A DNA stretch of 35,542 nt from SVEL01 sp045126475. Its GTDB lineage: Bacteria; Bacillota; Clostridia; Lachnospirales; Lachnospiraceae. The notes under the pieces were generated by a model. That model was not told where the DNA came from, made no database searches, and saw only the letters and a list, made by a program, of their open reading frames with translations. Below are positions 24,237 through 32,129 of the stretch, one piece after another. A program made the position numbers and the translations under genes. The stretch spans positions 1-35,542 of the forward strand of contig JBGVOL010000093.1 in assembly GCA_045126475.1 (NCBI GenBank), given 5' to 3'. Numbering within the stretch: position 1 is the stretch's first letter; the number at the start of each line of letters is the position of its first letter.

Positions 24237-25181
24237 TTAATTTACTACATTGACCGGTCTTCCTTCCATAAAACAGGCAATGTTATCACATACTATATCA
24301 AGCAGACGTTCCCTTGTCTCCACCGGTGCCCATGCAACATGTGGCGTAATGGTAATATTCTTAGCATCACATAAAGGATTGTCCTTATCCATAGGCTCCG
24401 TTGTTAGCACGTCAACCGCAGCATATATCATATCTTCATTTAATGCTCTGGCAAGACCGGCTTCATCCATGATTCCGCCTCTTGCAGTGTTGACAAACAG
24501 ACTGCCCTTTTTGAATTTTGAAAAAGTCTCATAATCAAAAATCTTCTCCGACGACGGGTTAAGCGGACAGTGAACCGTCACCACATCGGCAGTGGTTACA
24601 AGCGTATCAAAATCAACAAATTCAACATCTTCATCTTCCTTCGGGCTTCTGTTATATGCCATTACCTTCATACCAAAAGCCTTGGCAATCTGCGCCACCT
24701 TTTTTCCTATGGCACCATACCCGACAATGCCGATAGTTTTGCCCGAAACCTCACTCATCCTATAGACAAATGGAGAAAATACCTCTGAATTTTTCCAGCC
24801 CCCGTCTTTTACAAAACGGTCGTACTCTTTAATCTTTCCAAAATGGTCAAGAATGAGAGCAAATGTATGCTGCGCAACCGCATCAGTCGAATAGCTGCCT
24901 GCATTACATACTGTAATGCCAAGCTCTCTTGCATATTGTATATCTATATTGTTATAACCGGTAGCAAACAGCCCTATGTACTTGAGATTACGACATTCTC
25001 CGAGATTTTCCGTTCCGAGATGTGTCTTATTGCACAGTACAATATCTGCATCACCAATATGTTCTACCATCTCCTCAGGCTTCGTCAGCTCATAAAGAAC
25101 AAGTTCACCCAATTCTCTAAGTGGGTCAAAAAAGCTGATATCCGAGGCAATGGTCTTTGCATCAGTCACAACAATCTTCAT
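24237..25181 (-). CDS. D-isomer-specific 2-hydroxyacid dehydrogenase (NAD-dependent)
   Basis: A 314-residue dehydrogenase that reduces a 2-keto acid to a D-2-hydroxy acid or the reverse. The Rossmann motif is GYGAIG at 154-159, and the catalytic residues are R234 (NTARGG), E262 (TTEP) and H281 (TPHVAWAP). The HVAW form and overall similarity suggest the glycerate/hydroxypyruvate reductase subgroup (HprA-like), but D-lactate or phosphoglycerate-type substrates are possible. It has a good promoter and a GAGGTG site. The HD-GYP gene follows directly and is likely co-transcribed. Confidence 0.9.
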   Translation of the reverse strand: MKIVVTDAKTIASDISFFDPLRELGELVLYELTKPEEMVEHIGDADIVLCNKTHLGTENLGECRNLKYIGLFATGYNNIDIQYARELGITVCNAGSYSTDAVAQHTFALILDHFGKIKEYDRFVKDGGWKNSEVFSPFVYRMSEVSGKTIGIVGYGAIGKKVAQIAKAFGMKVMAYNRSPKEDEDVEFVDFDTLVTTADVVTVHCPLNPSSEKIFDYETFSKFKKGSLFVNTARGGIMDEAGLARALNEDMIYAAVDVLTTEPMDKDNPLCDAKNITITPHVAWAPVETRERLLDIVCDNIACFMEGRPVNVVN

Positions 25182-25223
25182 TATTCTTTTGCACCTCGCT
25201 TAAATCATACAACTATTTTCATA

Positions 25224-25252
25224 ATTATACTCTTTTTTTAACATTTAGTAAA
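25224..25252 (-). promoter_or_regulatory. Promoter of the 2-hydroxyacid dehydrogenase gene
   Basis: On the minus strand TTTACT (25247-25252) and a perfect TATAAT (25224-25229), spacing 17, about 40 bases upstream of the start codon. Confidence 0.7.
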
Positions 25253-25262
25253 CCTTTTCTTG

Positions 25263-25303
25263 ATAAAAATAAAGAGCCTTGATACAACTTCTCATCAAGA
25301 CTC
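25263..25303 (-). terminator. Intrinsic terminator of tRNA-Leu
   Basis: On the minus strand GAGTCTTGAT (25294-25303) pairs with ATCAAGGCTC (25274-25283), one G-U pair, 10-base loop, followed by TTTATTTTTATC. Confidence 0.85.
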
Positions 25304-25311
25304 CTTTAAAG

Positions 25312-25391
25312 TGCGGATGACAGGAATCGAACCTGCACACCGAAGTACTAGATCCTAAGTCTAGCGCGTCTGCCAGTTCCGCCACATCCGC
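25312..25391 (-). tRNA. tRNA-Leu (anticodon UAG)
   Basis: On the minus strand a full cloverleaf: acceptor stem GCGGATG with CATCCGC, discriminator A, D-arm with AACTGGCAGAC, anticodon stem CTAGA/TCTAG around the loop CTTAGGA (anticodon TAG, reading CUA and related codons), a variable arm with the class II TACTTCGGTGT stretch, and the T-arm GCAGG-TTCGATT-CCTGT. CCA is not encoded. It has its own terminator and lies between the dehydrogenase gene and the ABC exporter operon. Confidence 0.95.
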
Positions 25392-25457
25392 ATAACAGGT
25401 GTCATTATATCAGACACCTGAAAAATATGCAAGACGGATTTACTTACTTTTACAATC

Positions 25458-26318
25458 TTACTTGAAATAGTACAGATACAAATCCTCCAGACTTGCAGCG
25501 ATTGCTTTATAAGCATACTGTGTTGGTGGTTCATCGGCAATAATTCTGGCAATAAGTCCATCTGCCGAATTCTTAAGGTTGCTTATGACATACTGCTCCT
25601 GCAGTTTCTTAAATTCATCATCCTTTACATAAACCTCGAATACCTTTGATTCCATGATTTTCAGCAATTCTGCCGGTGAGCCTTTACTGATAATAGAGCC
25701 TTTTTTCAAAAAAACAATCTCCTTTGCTATGGCCTCCACATCTGATATTATATGTGTTGCCAATATGACAATCCTGTCCTTTGAGAGCTCACTGATAAAG
25801 TTTCGTATTCTTATACGCTCCTGAGGGTCTACTCCTGCCGTAGGCTCATCAAGAATCAGCAGCTTAGGATCGTTAAGCAGTGCCTGTGCCAGCATCAGAC
25901 GTTGTCTCATACCTCCCGAAAAACCGCCTATTTTGTCCTTTCTGTTATTTTCAAGATTTACAACCTCCAACAGCTCCGTTATCCTTTTTGCTGCTTCTTT
26001 CCTGTTTATTCCCTTAATCTGCGCCATATACATCAAAAATACCCCTGCAGTAAAATCCTCATAATACCCTTGCTCCTGAGGCATATATCCCAGTATACTC
26101 CGGTACTCTTTCCCAAGCTTTAATATTTCCTTGTCGTTCCACAGTATTTCACCTGTTTCCCTCTTGACATTATCCGTCAATAGATTTATCAGGGTACTCT
26201 TCCCTGCACCATTTGGTCCAAGAAAACCATATATCCCATTTTCAAGTTCAATGCTCACATTGTTTAACGCCTGAATATCACCATAATTTTTTGAAAGATT
26301 CTTTACTTCTAATTTCAT
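25458..26318 (-). CDS. ABC exporter ATP-binding protein
   Basis: A 286-residue ATPase of the ABC-2/antibiotic-bacteriocin exporter type. Walker A GPNGAGKST (34-42), Q-loop YMPQEQG, signature FSGGMRQR, Walker B LLILDEPTAG and the H-loop ATHIISD are all intact, so it should be active. The C-terminal 70 residues form the extra domain seen in NatA/CcmA-like exporters (FEVYVKDDEFKKLQEQ...). It begins 12 bases after the permease gene and works with it. The substrate is not predictable; peptides, lipids or drugs are possible. Confidence 0.93.
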   Translation of the reverse strand: MKLEVKNLSKNYGDIQALNNVSIELENGIYGFLGPNGAGKSTLINLLTDNVKRETGEILWNDKEILKLGKEYRSILGYMPQEQGYYEDFTAGVFLMYMAQIKGINRKEAAKRITELLEVVNLENNRKDKIGGFSGGMRQRLMLAQALLNDPKLLILDEPTAGVDPQERIRIRNFISELSKDRIVILATHIISDVEAIAKEIVFLKKGSIISKGSPAELLKIMESKVFEVYVKDDEFKKLQEQYVISNLKNSADGLIARIIADEPPTQYAYKAIAASLEDLYLYYFK

Positions 26319-26330
26319 ATTCTGTCACCC

Positions 26331-28463
26331 CTATGTAATACACCATTTTCTGTATCCCCGTACCAGACTCATTATTCCAACTGCAATAATGGCAACTCCC
26401 ACAACACCAACCACTGCGATGCTCTTAACTTTTAACAGCAATGGGCCGATGGACATCACCGACACTACAGAATAGTTTTCAAATCCCGCAAACCCCATAA
26501 CACTAAGGAGTGCAGGTGCACACAGAATAAATGATACAATTATTGTCTTCCTTTGATTTACCGTCATAGACACAGCACACACAAACACTGCCATTCCCAC
26601 CAGCACCAAAGCCTTTAAGAAATACATTCCCACAACAAACACACCTATGCTGCACCGAAACGGCACAAACTCAAGCATGTACACACTCTGTACAGGAGCT
26701 GCGAATCCACTTAGCCCATACACATAGCTGATGGATACTATTTCTATAACTGTTGATACAGCACTCATTACCAGTGTCACTACAACAGCGGCCCTCATTT
26801 TCATGCTAAATACTTTCGAACGGCCGTCCATACTTCCTCTGACAATGAAGAGAGTACCGCTTTTCTTCTCATATGAGAACACTCCGCTGCAAAGCAATAC
26901 TACCGCAAATATCAGTACAATATTCCCCATTGTATCTCCGGTCGTAAAAAGATGATTGTATCCATACATATTTATATACCATCCGTCAATGTCTCTTTCT
27001 GTCTTTTGCAACTCAATGTAATCTTTTTGCTCCTTAATCTGCGACATAAAGATTCTCTCCGACTCAAATGTATGGTATCTCATTGCGCATATCATAAGCT
27101 GTTCTTCAGTTATTCTGCCTGCCTCATAATCAATTGCCGCCTGCTCATACTCTTTTTCAATATCAGAAAGCATTTCCGACATCTCAGAAATATACTGTTC
27201 TGACTCATCACCCGGAACTCCCTCATAATTTTCCATAAAATCATAATAAAGTTCCTGTGCAGCCGAACGTCGCACCTCACTTAAATCTGTCTGGTTTATC
27301 ATGGTTGCAAACAATACGATTAGAACAACTATACCTTTTTGCTTTACAAGTATTTTATAAAATTCCATACCTCCCGCCGAAAGCTTCTCCGGTAGTGACA
27401 TAATAAATGCCTTTTTTCTTGTTTTCCCATGTCTTGACCTGCATGGATACCGTTTTATACCGATTATCATGGAAACGGAAAGAATAATCATTACAAAAAC
27501 GCCATATGCGACAAATATTACAGAATCTTTATTTACTGCCTCCGAGTTAATGCTCAGATTTTTATATTCAGTAAAAAATGACATATCCGACATCAAATAC
27601 CAGAAATTACAATATCTTAAATAATTGTACGGACTGTTTGGGCTGATAAAATAATAGCTTATGTACATAAGACAGCCCAATGCGCCGATAATCCCACCTG
27701 ATATAATCACATTGTCGACCATAAACATTATTAGCCACACGACAAGTGATATGGCAAATACCATCAAAACTTTATATATCAGATACCAGATAAGAAATTC
27801 TCCTATACTTAAATCCCACGTAAAATCAGAAAACATCTCCATGGATTGTATCGGATAATCTGTCACACCAACAAGATTACCCTGAAAGCGTATTGCACTC
27901 ACAATCAGATTGCCACCATAGAAAGTCATTACAATAATAACAGTCCACAAAAACAATGCAGATATTTTATGAAGCACAAGTCTTCCCCTGCCGTTTTTAC
28001 CTGAATATATGATACTTCTTAATCCCTGTTTTTTTTCCTCAACTAACGCAAACGCTACAAACATTATGCCTAAAAGCACAAATCCGTTAATTGCATCATA
28101 AGAAAAGAATTCTTTTAAAAATATGTCATCAAAAGCTACCGGTTCAACATTCAGTATCCTTTCAAAATCAGACTTCGTCTTTTGAAGGTTACTCTCAGAA
28201 AAGGAATCCTTCTTTGCGAATATACTGATTCCCCCCAGAGAATCGGCCTGTTTGATAACTTCCTCTATGCCGCTCCTGTAATTTTTAACATATTCAAGCC
28301 TCTCTGCCCTGTAGTTTTCCTCATCATATTCCGCTTCTTCAAACTGCCATTGATCATTCCGGCGGTTTTCCATCTCCACGGAATACAGAAAGAAAAATAC
28401 CTGCAACACAAATAATCCCCCTAAAAGCAGCATTGTCTTTTTAGAAATTTTTCTCCACTCCAT
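26331..28463 (-). CDS. ABC exporter permease made of two fused ABC-2-like halves
   Basis: A 710-residue membrane protein showing an internal duplication. Each half begins with a short cytoplasmic stretch (EWRKISKKT at 2-10; EFYKILVKQKG at 367-377), one membrane helix, then a long extracellular helical, Glu/Tyr/Arg-rich loop (about 30-120; 393-510), then a helix followed by the matching cytoplasmic words VEEKKQGLRSIIYSGKNGRGR (141-161) and SYEKKSGTLFIVRGSMDGRSK (530-550), and about five further helices. Normally two ~350-residue permeases dimerise; here one chain supplies both. It follows the lipoprotein by 20 bases and precedes the ATPase by 12. Confidence 0.85.
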   Translation of the reverse strand: MEWRKISKKTMLLLGGLFVLQVFFFLYSVEMENRRNDQWQFEEAEYDEENYRAERLEYVKNYRSGIEEVIKQADSLGGISIFAKKDSFSESNLQKTKSDFERILNVEPVAFDDIFLKEFFSYDAINGFVLLGIMFVAFALVEEKKQGLRSIIYSGKNGRGRLVLHKISALFLWTVIIVMTFYGGNLIVSAIRFQGNLVGVTDYPIQSMEMFSDFTWDLSIGEFLIWYLIYKVLMVFAISLVVWLIMFMVDNVIISGGIIGALGCLMYISYYFISPNSPYNYLRYCNFWYLMSDMSFFTEYKNLSINSEAVNKDSVIFVAYGVFVMIILSVSMIIGIKRYPCRSRHGKTRKKAFIMSLPEKLSAGGMEFYKILVKQKGIVVLIVLFATMINQTDLSEVRRSAAQELYYDFMENYEGVPGDESEQYISEMSEMLSDIEKEYEQAAIDYEAGRITEEQLMICAMRYHTFESERIFMSQIKEQKDYIELQKTERDIDGWYINMYGYNHLFTTGDTMGNIVLIFAVVLLCSGVFSYEKKSGTLFIVRGSMDGRSKVFSMKMRAAVVVTLVMSAVSTVIEIVSISYVYGLSGFAAPVQSVYMLEFVPFRCSIGVFVVGMYFLKALVLVGMAVFVCAVSMTVNQRKTIIVSFILCAPALLSVMGFAGFENYSVVSVMSIGPLLLKVKSIAVVGVVGVAIIAVGIMSLVRGYRKWCIT

Positions 28464-28483
28464 AAACGTTCCTCAAATATATA

Positions 28484-29737
28484 TTATCGTAAATACTGCC
28501 ACTTACCGTCACCTGAAACTGCGTCTGAAATATCAAGTGCCGCAAATCCTCCATACTCCATCACTCCTGCTATTACAGTCCTGATAAAAAGATATTCTCC
28601 GTCACACATACCTGAGATTGCATCAATCCCAACGGAATAAACCAATTTTCCTCTCAAATCATATATATTAAATGTCTCACTGCCAATTACATACACATAC
28701 TGACTGTCAACATAAATTTGTTCATTTTCACTATTTACTCCCTCAAGTCTTTCTTCCTTCCCCGTTACCATGTCATACACATTTGTTCCCTTGTCATGAT
28801 AATAATACAGTTTATTGTCAGCTATTACATAATCAGAATATACTCCCTTTCTCACCAGCTTTATCTCACCTGTATTAATATTATAGGCAAAGACACCTGC
28901 TTCTATCTTTGTACATGTATCATCTATAAAATTTCCTGCCTGAAAGAACACATAATCACCATATGGTTTTATACGGTAAACATTGGAACGCTCTCCTGTA
29001 AGCTTAAATACAACTTCCTCCGTATCACCGCCCATTTTCATTCTACGTATTCTCGGTTCACTTTCAAAACCTTCCAGATAGTACACATATCCTCTGTGTA
29101 TACATATCTCCGGGGTGCCAAAATGAAAACTGTTGGGATCTCCCGGTACCGTAGTATCCTGCTTGTACAGCTTCATGTACTGCTCACATGTGCTTCCGTC
29201 CTCCGATACCTTATACAAGTACATATTTCCTTCAAAATCATAACCTATTACATATACATACCCCTCATAAAACATAATTATATTTCTGTTATATTCTATA
29301 ACACCCTCCATTACTGAAGATTCAGCATTAAACCACGCGTTGCAGTTCTCATCTGAATGGCTGCACTCCGGTTTATTACATACCGGGACTGTTTTCTCTG
29401 TTGCCCTATCAAAAAACATCAAAAGACCGTTACCTGTTTCCATTGAATACTCACCCCAATAATAATAACCATTTTTTGATTTCGCCATCCTTGTCCATTC
29501 AAAGCAAGGCTGTGCATCCGTATCCTGTACATACTGTAGATTATAGTTTTTAAGGTCAAGCAGTTCCTCATCATAACCTCCGATACCCTCAGACACAACA
29601 GGTTCTCTTATCTCCCCGACAGCCTCGGTGATATTATTCTCTCCCTCCTTGTCTGTCTCATTTTTTTCATTGCATGAAAACAAAAATACTGATGCTGCCA
29701 ATACAAAACTCACTGCAAAAAACTTTTTTGATTTCAC
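28484..29737 (-). CDS. Exported lipoprotein, probable beta-propeller-like extracellular domain
   Basis: A 417-residue lipoprotein with a signal peptide ending in VFLFSC, the Cys being the lipidated residue, followed by a short acidic linker. The rest (about 50-415) is beta-rich with recurrent aromatic and Tyr/Gly strands such as YVYVIGYDFEGNMYLYKVSEDG, YVYYLEGF, YVFFQAGNF, KLYYYHDKG and YVYVIGSETFNIYDLRG, a pattern like DUF5050/propeller repeats. I chose GTG at 29737, with GGGAGG eight bases upstream; the ATG at 29743 is only two bases from that site. First gene of the exporter operon; it may bind substrate or sense the cell surface. Function unknown. Confidence 0.75.
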   Translation of the reverse strand: MKSKKFFAVSFVLAASVFLFSCNEKNETDKEGENNITEAVGEIREPVVSEGIGGYDEELLDLKNYNLQYVQDTDAQPCFEWTRMAKSKNGYYYWGEYSMETGNGLLMFFDRATEKTVPVCNKPECSHSDENCNAWFNAESSVMEGVIEYNRNIIMFYEGYVYVIGYDFEGNMYLYKVSEDGSTCEQYMKLYKQDTTVPGDPNSFHFGTPEICIHRGYVYYLEGFESEPRIRRMKMGGDTEEVVFKLTGERSNVYRIKPYGDYVFFQAGNFIDDTCTKIEAGVFAYNINTGEIKLVRKGVYSDYVIADNKLYYYHDKGTNVYDMVTGKEERLEGVNSENEQIYVDSQYVYVIGSETFNIYDLRGKLVYSVGIDAISGMCDGEYLFIRTVIAGVMEYGGFAALDISDAVSGDGKWQYLR

Positions 29738-29858
29738 AGGCATTACCTCCCTATCTTTATCTCTGTAACACCACTATATAATATATTTCTTATGAAAAAC
29801 TTGTGATTTTCCTTAAAAAATTCTTAATATTACGAATTCCTCCGCTGTGCGTCCGGTC

Positions 29859-29871
29859 GCCTCTTCGAGGC
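29859..29871 (+). terminator. Small GC hairpin with a following T-run
   Basis: GCCTC-TTC-GAGGC followed by TATATATTTTTTAG. It has terminator form on the plus strand, but no plus-strand gene lies just upstream, so it may be a remnant of a lost gene or a barrier protecting the tRNA promoter. Confidence 0.35.
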
Positions 29872-29885
29872 TATATATTTTTTAG

Positions 29886-29914
29886 TTGACAATCCATTTT
29901 TTATATGATATAAA
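29886..29914 (+). promoter_or_regulatory. Strong promoter of tRNA-Trp
   Basis: A perfect TTGACA (29886-29891) and TATAAA (29909-29914) with 17-base spacing; the tRNA begins 23 bases after the -10 box. Confidence 0.9.
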
Positions 29915-29936
29915 TATATGCGTGTCAAAAATACAT

Positions 29937-30007
29937 AGGGGCGTAGTTCATCGGTAGAATAAGAGTCTCCAAAACTCCTGAGCCGGGTTCGATTCCTGGC
30001 GCCCCTG
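29937..30007 (+). tRNA. tRNA-Trp (anticodon CCA), slightly atypical
   Basis: A 71-nt cloverleaf: acceptor AGGGGCG with CGCCCCT, discriminator G, D-arm GTTC-ATCGGTA-GAAT, anticodon loop CTCCAAA (anticodon CCA), T-arm CCGGG-TTCGATT-CCTGG. CCA is not encoded. Two oddities: the first anticodon-stem pair is an A-C mismatch (A27-C43), and the variable region has four bases (TGAG). It has its own strong promoter and its own terminator, so it is a one-gene unit. The anticodon and the discriminator G fit tryptophan. Confidence 0.88.
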
Positions 30008-30011
30008 CTCA

Positions 30012-30046
30012 AAAAAAGCTTCAAGTCATTGACTTGAAGCTTTTTT
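30012..30046. terminator. Bidirectional terminator between tRNA-Trp and the HEPN gene
   Basis: A perfect 16-bp inverted repeat (30012-30027 with 30031-30046) with a 3-base loop and T-runs on both strands. It ends the tRNA on the plus strand and the HEPN gene on the minus strand. Confidence 0.95.
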
Positions 30047-30090
30047 ACAAAATGATTCTTTCCCAACAGTTCTTACACCAAAAGAAAAAT

Positions 30091-31875
30091 CTAAATCAAA
30101 CTAATAATTCCCGTTTCCAACACTTTATCATCAATTAATAGAGTATCTCCCTGATCAATCAGTGAAATAAAGACATCATAATTATCTTTTATAATAGAAA
30201 GAGCTTCTTCGAGTGTGCCCTCTTTTCCTTCCGACATGCTTGTAACTATTTCGGTGATATATGTTGATAAGTAATCATATAAATGCTCTATGTACATAAT
30301 TAATGAAGTATCATTTTGAAGCGCTGAATGTGCAATTTCGTTTCTTATCCTGTACAAACGCTGAATTTGCCATTCCACACGGTCATGATGATTCTTTACT
30401 TTTGTTTTTAACATCCCAATATCATTTATAATTCTGAACACTTCTTCAGTTCTATATTTAAGCAATGAATTGACCTCACTTTTCTGCAAGAGTATTTCAT
30501 ATAATTCAGGTTTTCTAAACACCTGAATTATTTCTTTAACCATTTTTTGCTTAGAATCCTGTTTAATATCAATAAAATGTCCCGGAAAATCAAATTCAAC
30601 TTTACAACGACTACAATCTTCAACATAATTACGCACAATCCTATAGATATATCTTAATGACATTGCTGCAGGAACTGTTTGCTTTACATTTGAAATAATG
30701 TCCTGATACATTTTTGTCCTTGCAAGTGATTCCAATGCTACCCATAAATTCATATACTTTTCTTCTTGAAACAATGAAGCCCTGCTAATGTTTGCATATC
30801 CAAAAGAACCTGTTAGTTTTTCACGTAATTCTTTTTTATTTTCATCTGCAAAAATATTTCTTGTATATTCAAAAACTTTGCTGGAACTGTCCAGATAGTC
30901 ATATGTCTTATATAATTGCTCTGCATTCAAAGACTTATGATATTTATTAGTACTATTTATAGAAACAATAGAAACCGATGATAAATCCCATGCGCTTACC
31001 AAATTATAAAAACTTGCCATATTTAATTGGTCAGATATTTTCCTAATGGCTGAATGTGCCGCAGAATAAACGTCAAATGCATAAACTTGAACATAAAAGT
31101 ATCGTTTTTCTGCATTCAATAAACTTCTTATATCTTTAAGGTAACTAAAATCTTGAACTAACTGCTCATATGTATATACATCTAATCCCAGGTTACTTAA
31201 CACACTTAATGTATCTGAATTGTCACTATTTCTCTGATTTCTAAATGGAATGTGAATTAATACATCATGAATATTTTTTTCGCGGCTTAATATTGCTTCC
31301 TCAAATAAATTCCATTGTTCATCATACTCTTTATCTTCCCTAAAAAAGCGAAGCAAATCAATTAATGCACGTGAAGACCATCCATTATGAGCCGCCTGAC
31401 TGGCAACAACATTAGAATAAAACTCAATGTCTTTTATAGAACCCATTAAAATACTGTTTTTCAACTCTGTAACAGCATTTTTCTCATATGAAGGTGATAT
31501 TTCATTGATGACATAACTCACTTGAGCAAGTAATCTGTGTTTTTCAGCATCAGTCTTAGGCCTAGACCCTAGGCTAAATTTCAACCTATTTACCACCCCC
31601 TTATAGTACTTTTCCATTATTGCATCTGTATTCAAAATAAACAAGGTTTCTTCCCTACATGCCTCCACATTAGCATCATTTATAAATACCCCTGTCAATG
31701 TTTTCCTTAAAACTTCGGATAGTTCTTCTAATGCACTCAATGAGGTTAGTATCCTATATTGGTAAATGTCTAAAGTCTTTTCATTAACTAATTCCTGCCA
31801 TATTTGATAAAAAGGAATCAATTTTTCCATTACGCCTTTTCGGCGTAATTGTTCATCATTGTTATCTTTTAGCAT
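30091..31875 (-). CDS. Large HEPN-domain protein, putative RNase (ApeA-like C-terminus)
   Basis: A 594-residue soluble, mostly helical protein without signal or membrane segments. Near the C-terminus, LYRIRNEIAHSAL holds R511-x4-H516, the Rx4-6H motif of catalytic HEPN ribonucleases, in a helical context (about 495-545). An earlier NLWVALESLAR (376-386) resembles the W-x-A-L-E helix of ApeA-type HEPN domains. Residues 1-350 match nothing I know. HEPN proteins of this kind often act in abortive phage defence or toxin systems, cutting tRNA or mRNA. The ATG at 31875 has GGGGTG and AAGG upstream; a second ATG at codon 16 follows a hairpin. The gene looks more AT-rich than the core genes and sits between a tRNA and a small RNA. 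Function is inference. Confidence 0.7.
   Translation of the reverse strand: MLKDNNDEQLRRKGVMEKLIPFYQIWQELVNEKTLDIYQYRILTSLSALEELSEVLRKTLTGVFINDANVEACREETLFILNTDAIMEKYYKGVVNRLKFSLGSRPKTDAEKHRLLAQVSYVINEISPSYEKNAVTELKNSILMGSIKDIEFYSNVVASQAAHNGWSSRALIDLLRFFREDKEYDEQWNLFEEAILSREKNIHDVLIHIPFRNQRNSDNSDTLSVLSNLGLDVYTYEQLVQDFSYLKDIRSLLNAEKRYFYVQVYAFDVYSAAHSAIRKISDQLNMASFYNLVSAWDLSSVSIVSINSTNKYHKSLNAEQLYKTYDYLDSSSKVFEYTRNIFADENKKELREKLTGSFGYANISRASLFQEEKYMNLWVALESLARTKMYQDIISNVKQTVPAAMSLRYIYRIVRNYVEDCSRCKVEFDFPGHFIDIKQDSKQKMVKEIIQVFRKPELYEILLQKSEVNSLLKYRTEEVFRIINDIGMLKTKVKNHHDRVEWQIQRLYRIRNEIAHSALQNDTSLIMYIEHLYDYLSTYITEIVTSMSEGKEGTLEEALSIIKDNYDVFISLIDQGDTLLIDDKVLETGIISLI
31830..31848 (-). other. Hairpin at codons 10-16 of the HEPN gene
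   Basis: TTACGCC and GGCGTAA form a 7-bp stem with a 5-base loop within the first codons, just before an in-frame ATG (codon 16). It could slow or tune translation initiation, or hide the second start. Confidence 0.45.
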
Positions 31876-31892
31876 ATTGTGCCTTTCACCCC

Positions 31893-31921
31893 TTGACTTT
31901 TGTTTTTTTTATGTATATAAT
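31893..31921 (+). promoter_or_regulatory. Promoter of the divergent small RNA
   Basis: TTGACT (31893-31898) and a perfect TATAAT (31916-31921) with 17-base spacing, starting 18 bases upstream of the HEPN gene and pointing away from it. The matching minus-strand promoter for the HEPN gene is not obvious, and must overlap the small RNA region. Confidence 0.8.
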
Positions 31922-31927
31922 CTGCAT

Positions 31928-32012
31928 ATATCTTAAAAATATATACGGATATAAGAGGTAACTCCTTTAGTATCGAGGCACTGCCCATACAAAAAGGTCA
32001 ACCTCTTTTTTT
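31928..32012 (+). ncRNA. Candidate small structured RNA of unknown class
   Basis: About 85 nt between a strong promoter and a T7 run. It contains no reading frame with a ribosome binding site. Four nested stems can be drawn: AAGAGGT (31953-31959) with ACCTCTT (32001-32007); CCTTT (31964-31968) with AAAGG (31993-31997); GTAT (31970-31973) with ATAC (31987-31990); GGC (31977-31979) with GCC (31983-31985). The outer stem runs into TTTTTTT and so works as the terminator. The predicted end is 32010-32012; the start is inferred from the -10 box. It matches no RNA family I recognise. Confidence 0.65.
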
Positions 32013-32054
32013 ATTATAAAATATCATACTTTTCTTTGTTTAATTTAACAACAA

Positions 32055-32093
32055 ACTCAACCCCTTGAAAACAAAGGGCTGAGTCAATTTTTT
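32055..32093. terminator. Bidirectional terminator at the end of the radA-mcp operon
   Basis: ACTCAACCCCTT (32055-32066) pairs with AAGGGCTGAGT (32074-32084) with small mismatches. On the plus strand a TTTTTT run follows; on the minus strand TTGTTGTTAAATT follows. It ends the MCP-like gene and may catch read-through from the small RNA. Confidence 0.7.
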
Positions 32094-32129
32094 ATTATAC
32101 TTATTTTCAAAATAATCCTATCAACACCA

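Larger units (their letters stand above)
29744..29936. other. 193-base intergenic region before tRNA-Trp
   Basis: It contains the lipoprotein's ribosome binding site, AT-rich sequence where a minus-strand promoter must lie (no convincing -35/-10 pair found), a GC hairpin at 29859-29871 and the strong plus-strand tRNA promoter at 29886-29914. No gene is supported. Confidence 0.6.

Noticed and set aside
28718..29317. A 199-codon plus-strand frame opposite the exporter lipoprotein
   Set aside because: Hydrophobic Ile/Tyr/Thr-rich antisense reading of a beta-rich protein; no ribosome binding site or family features.
29830..30066. A 78-codon minus-strand frame across tRNA-Trp and its terminator
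   Set aside because: It reads the complement of a clear tRNA, its promoter and its terminator, has no ribosome binding site and no recognisable domain.
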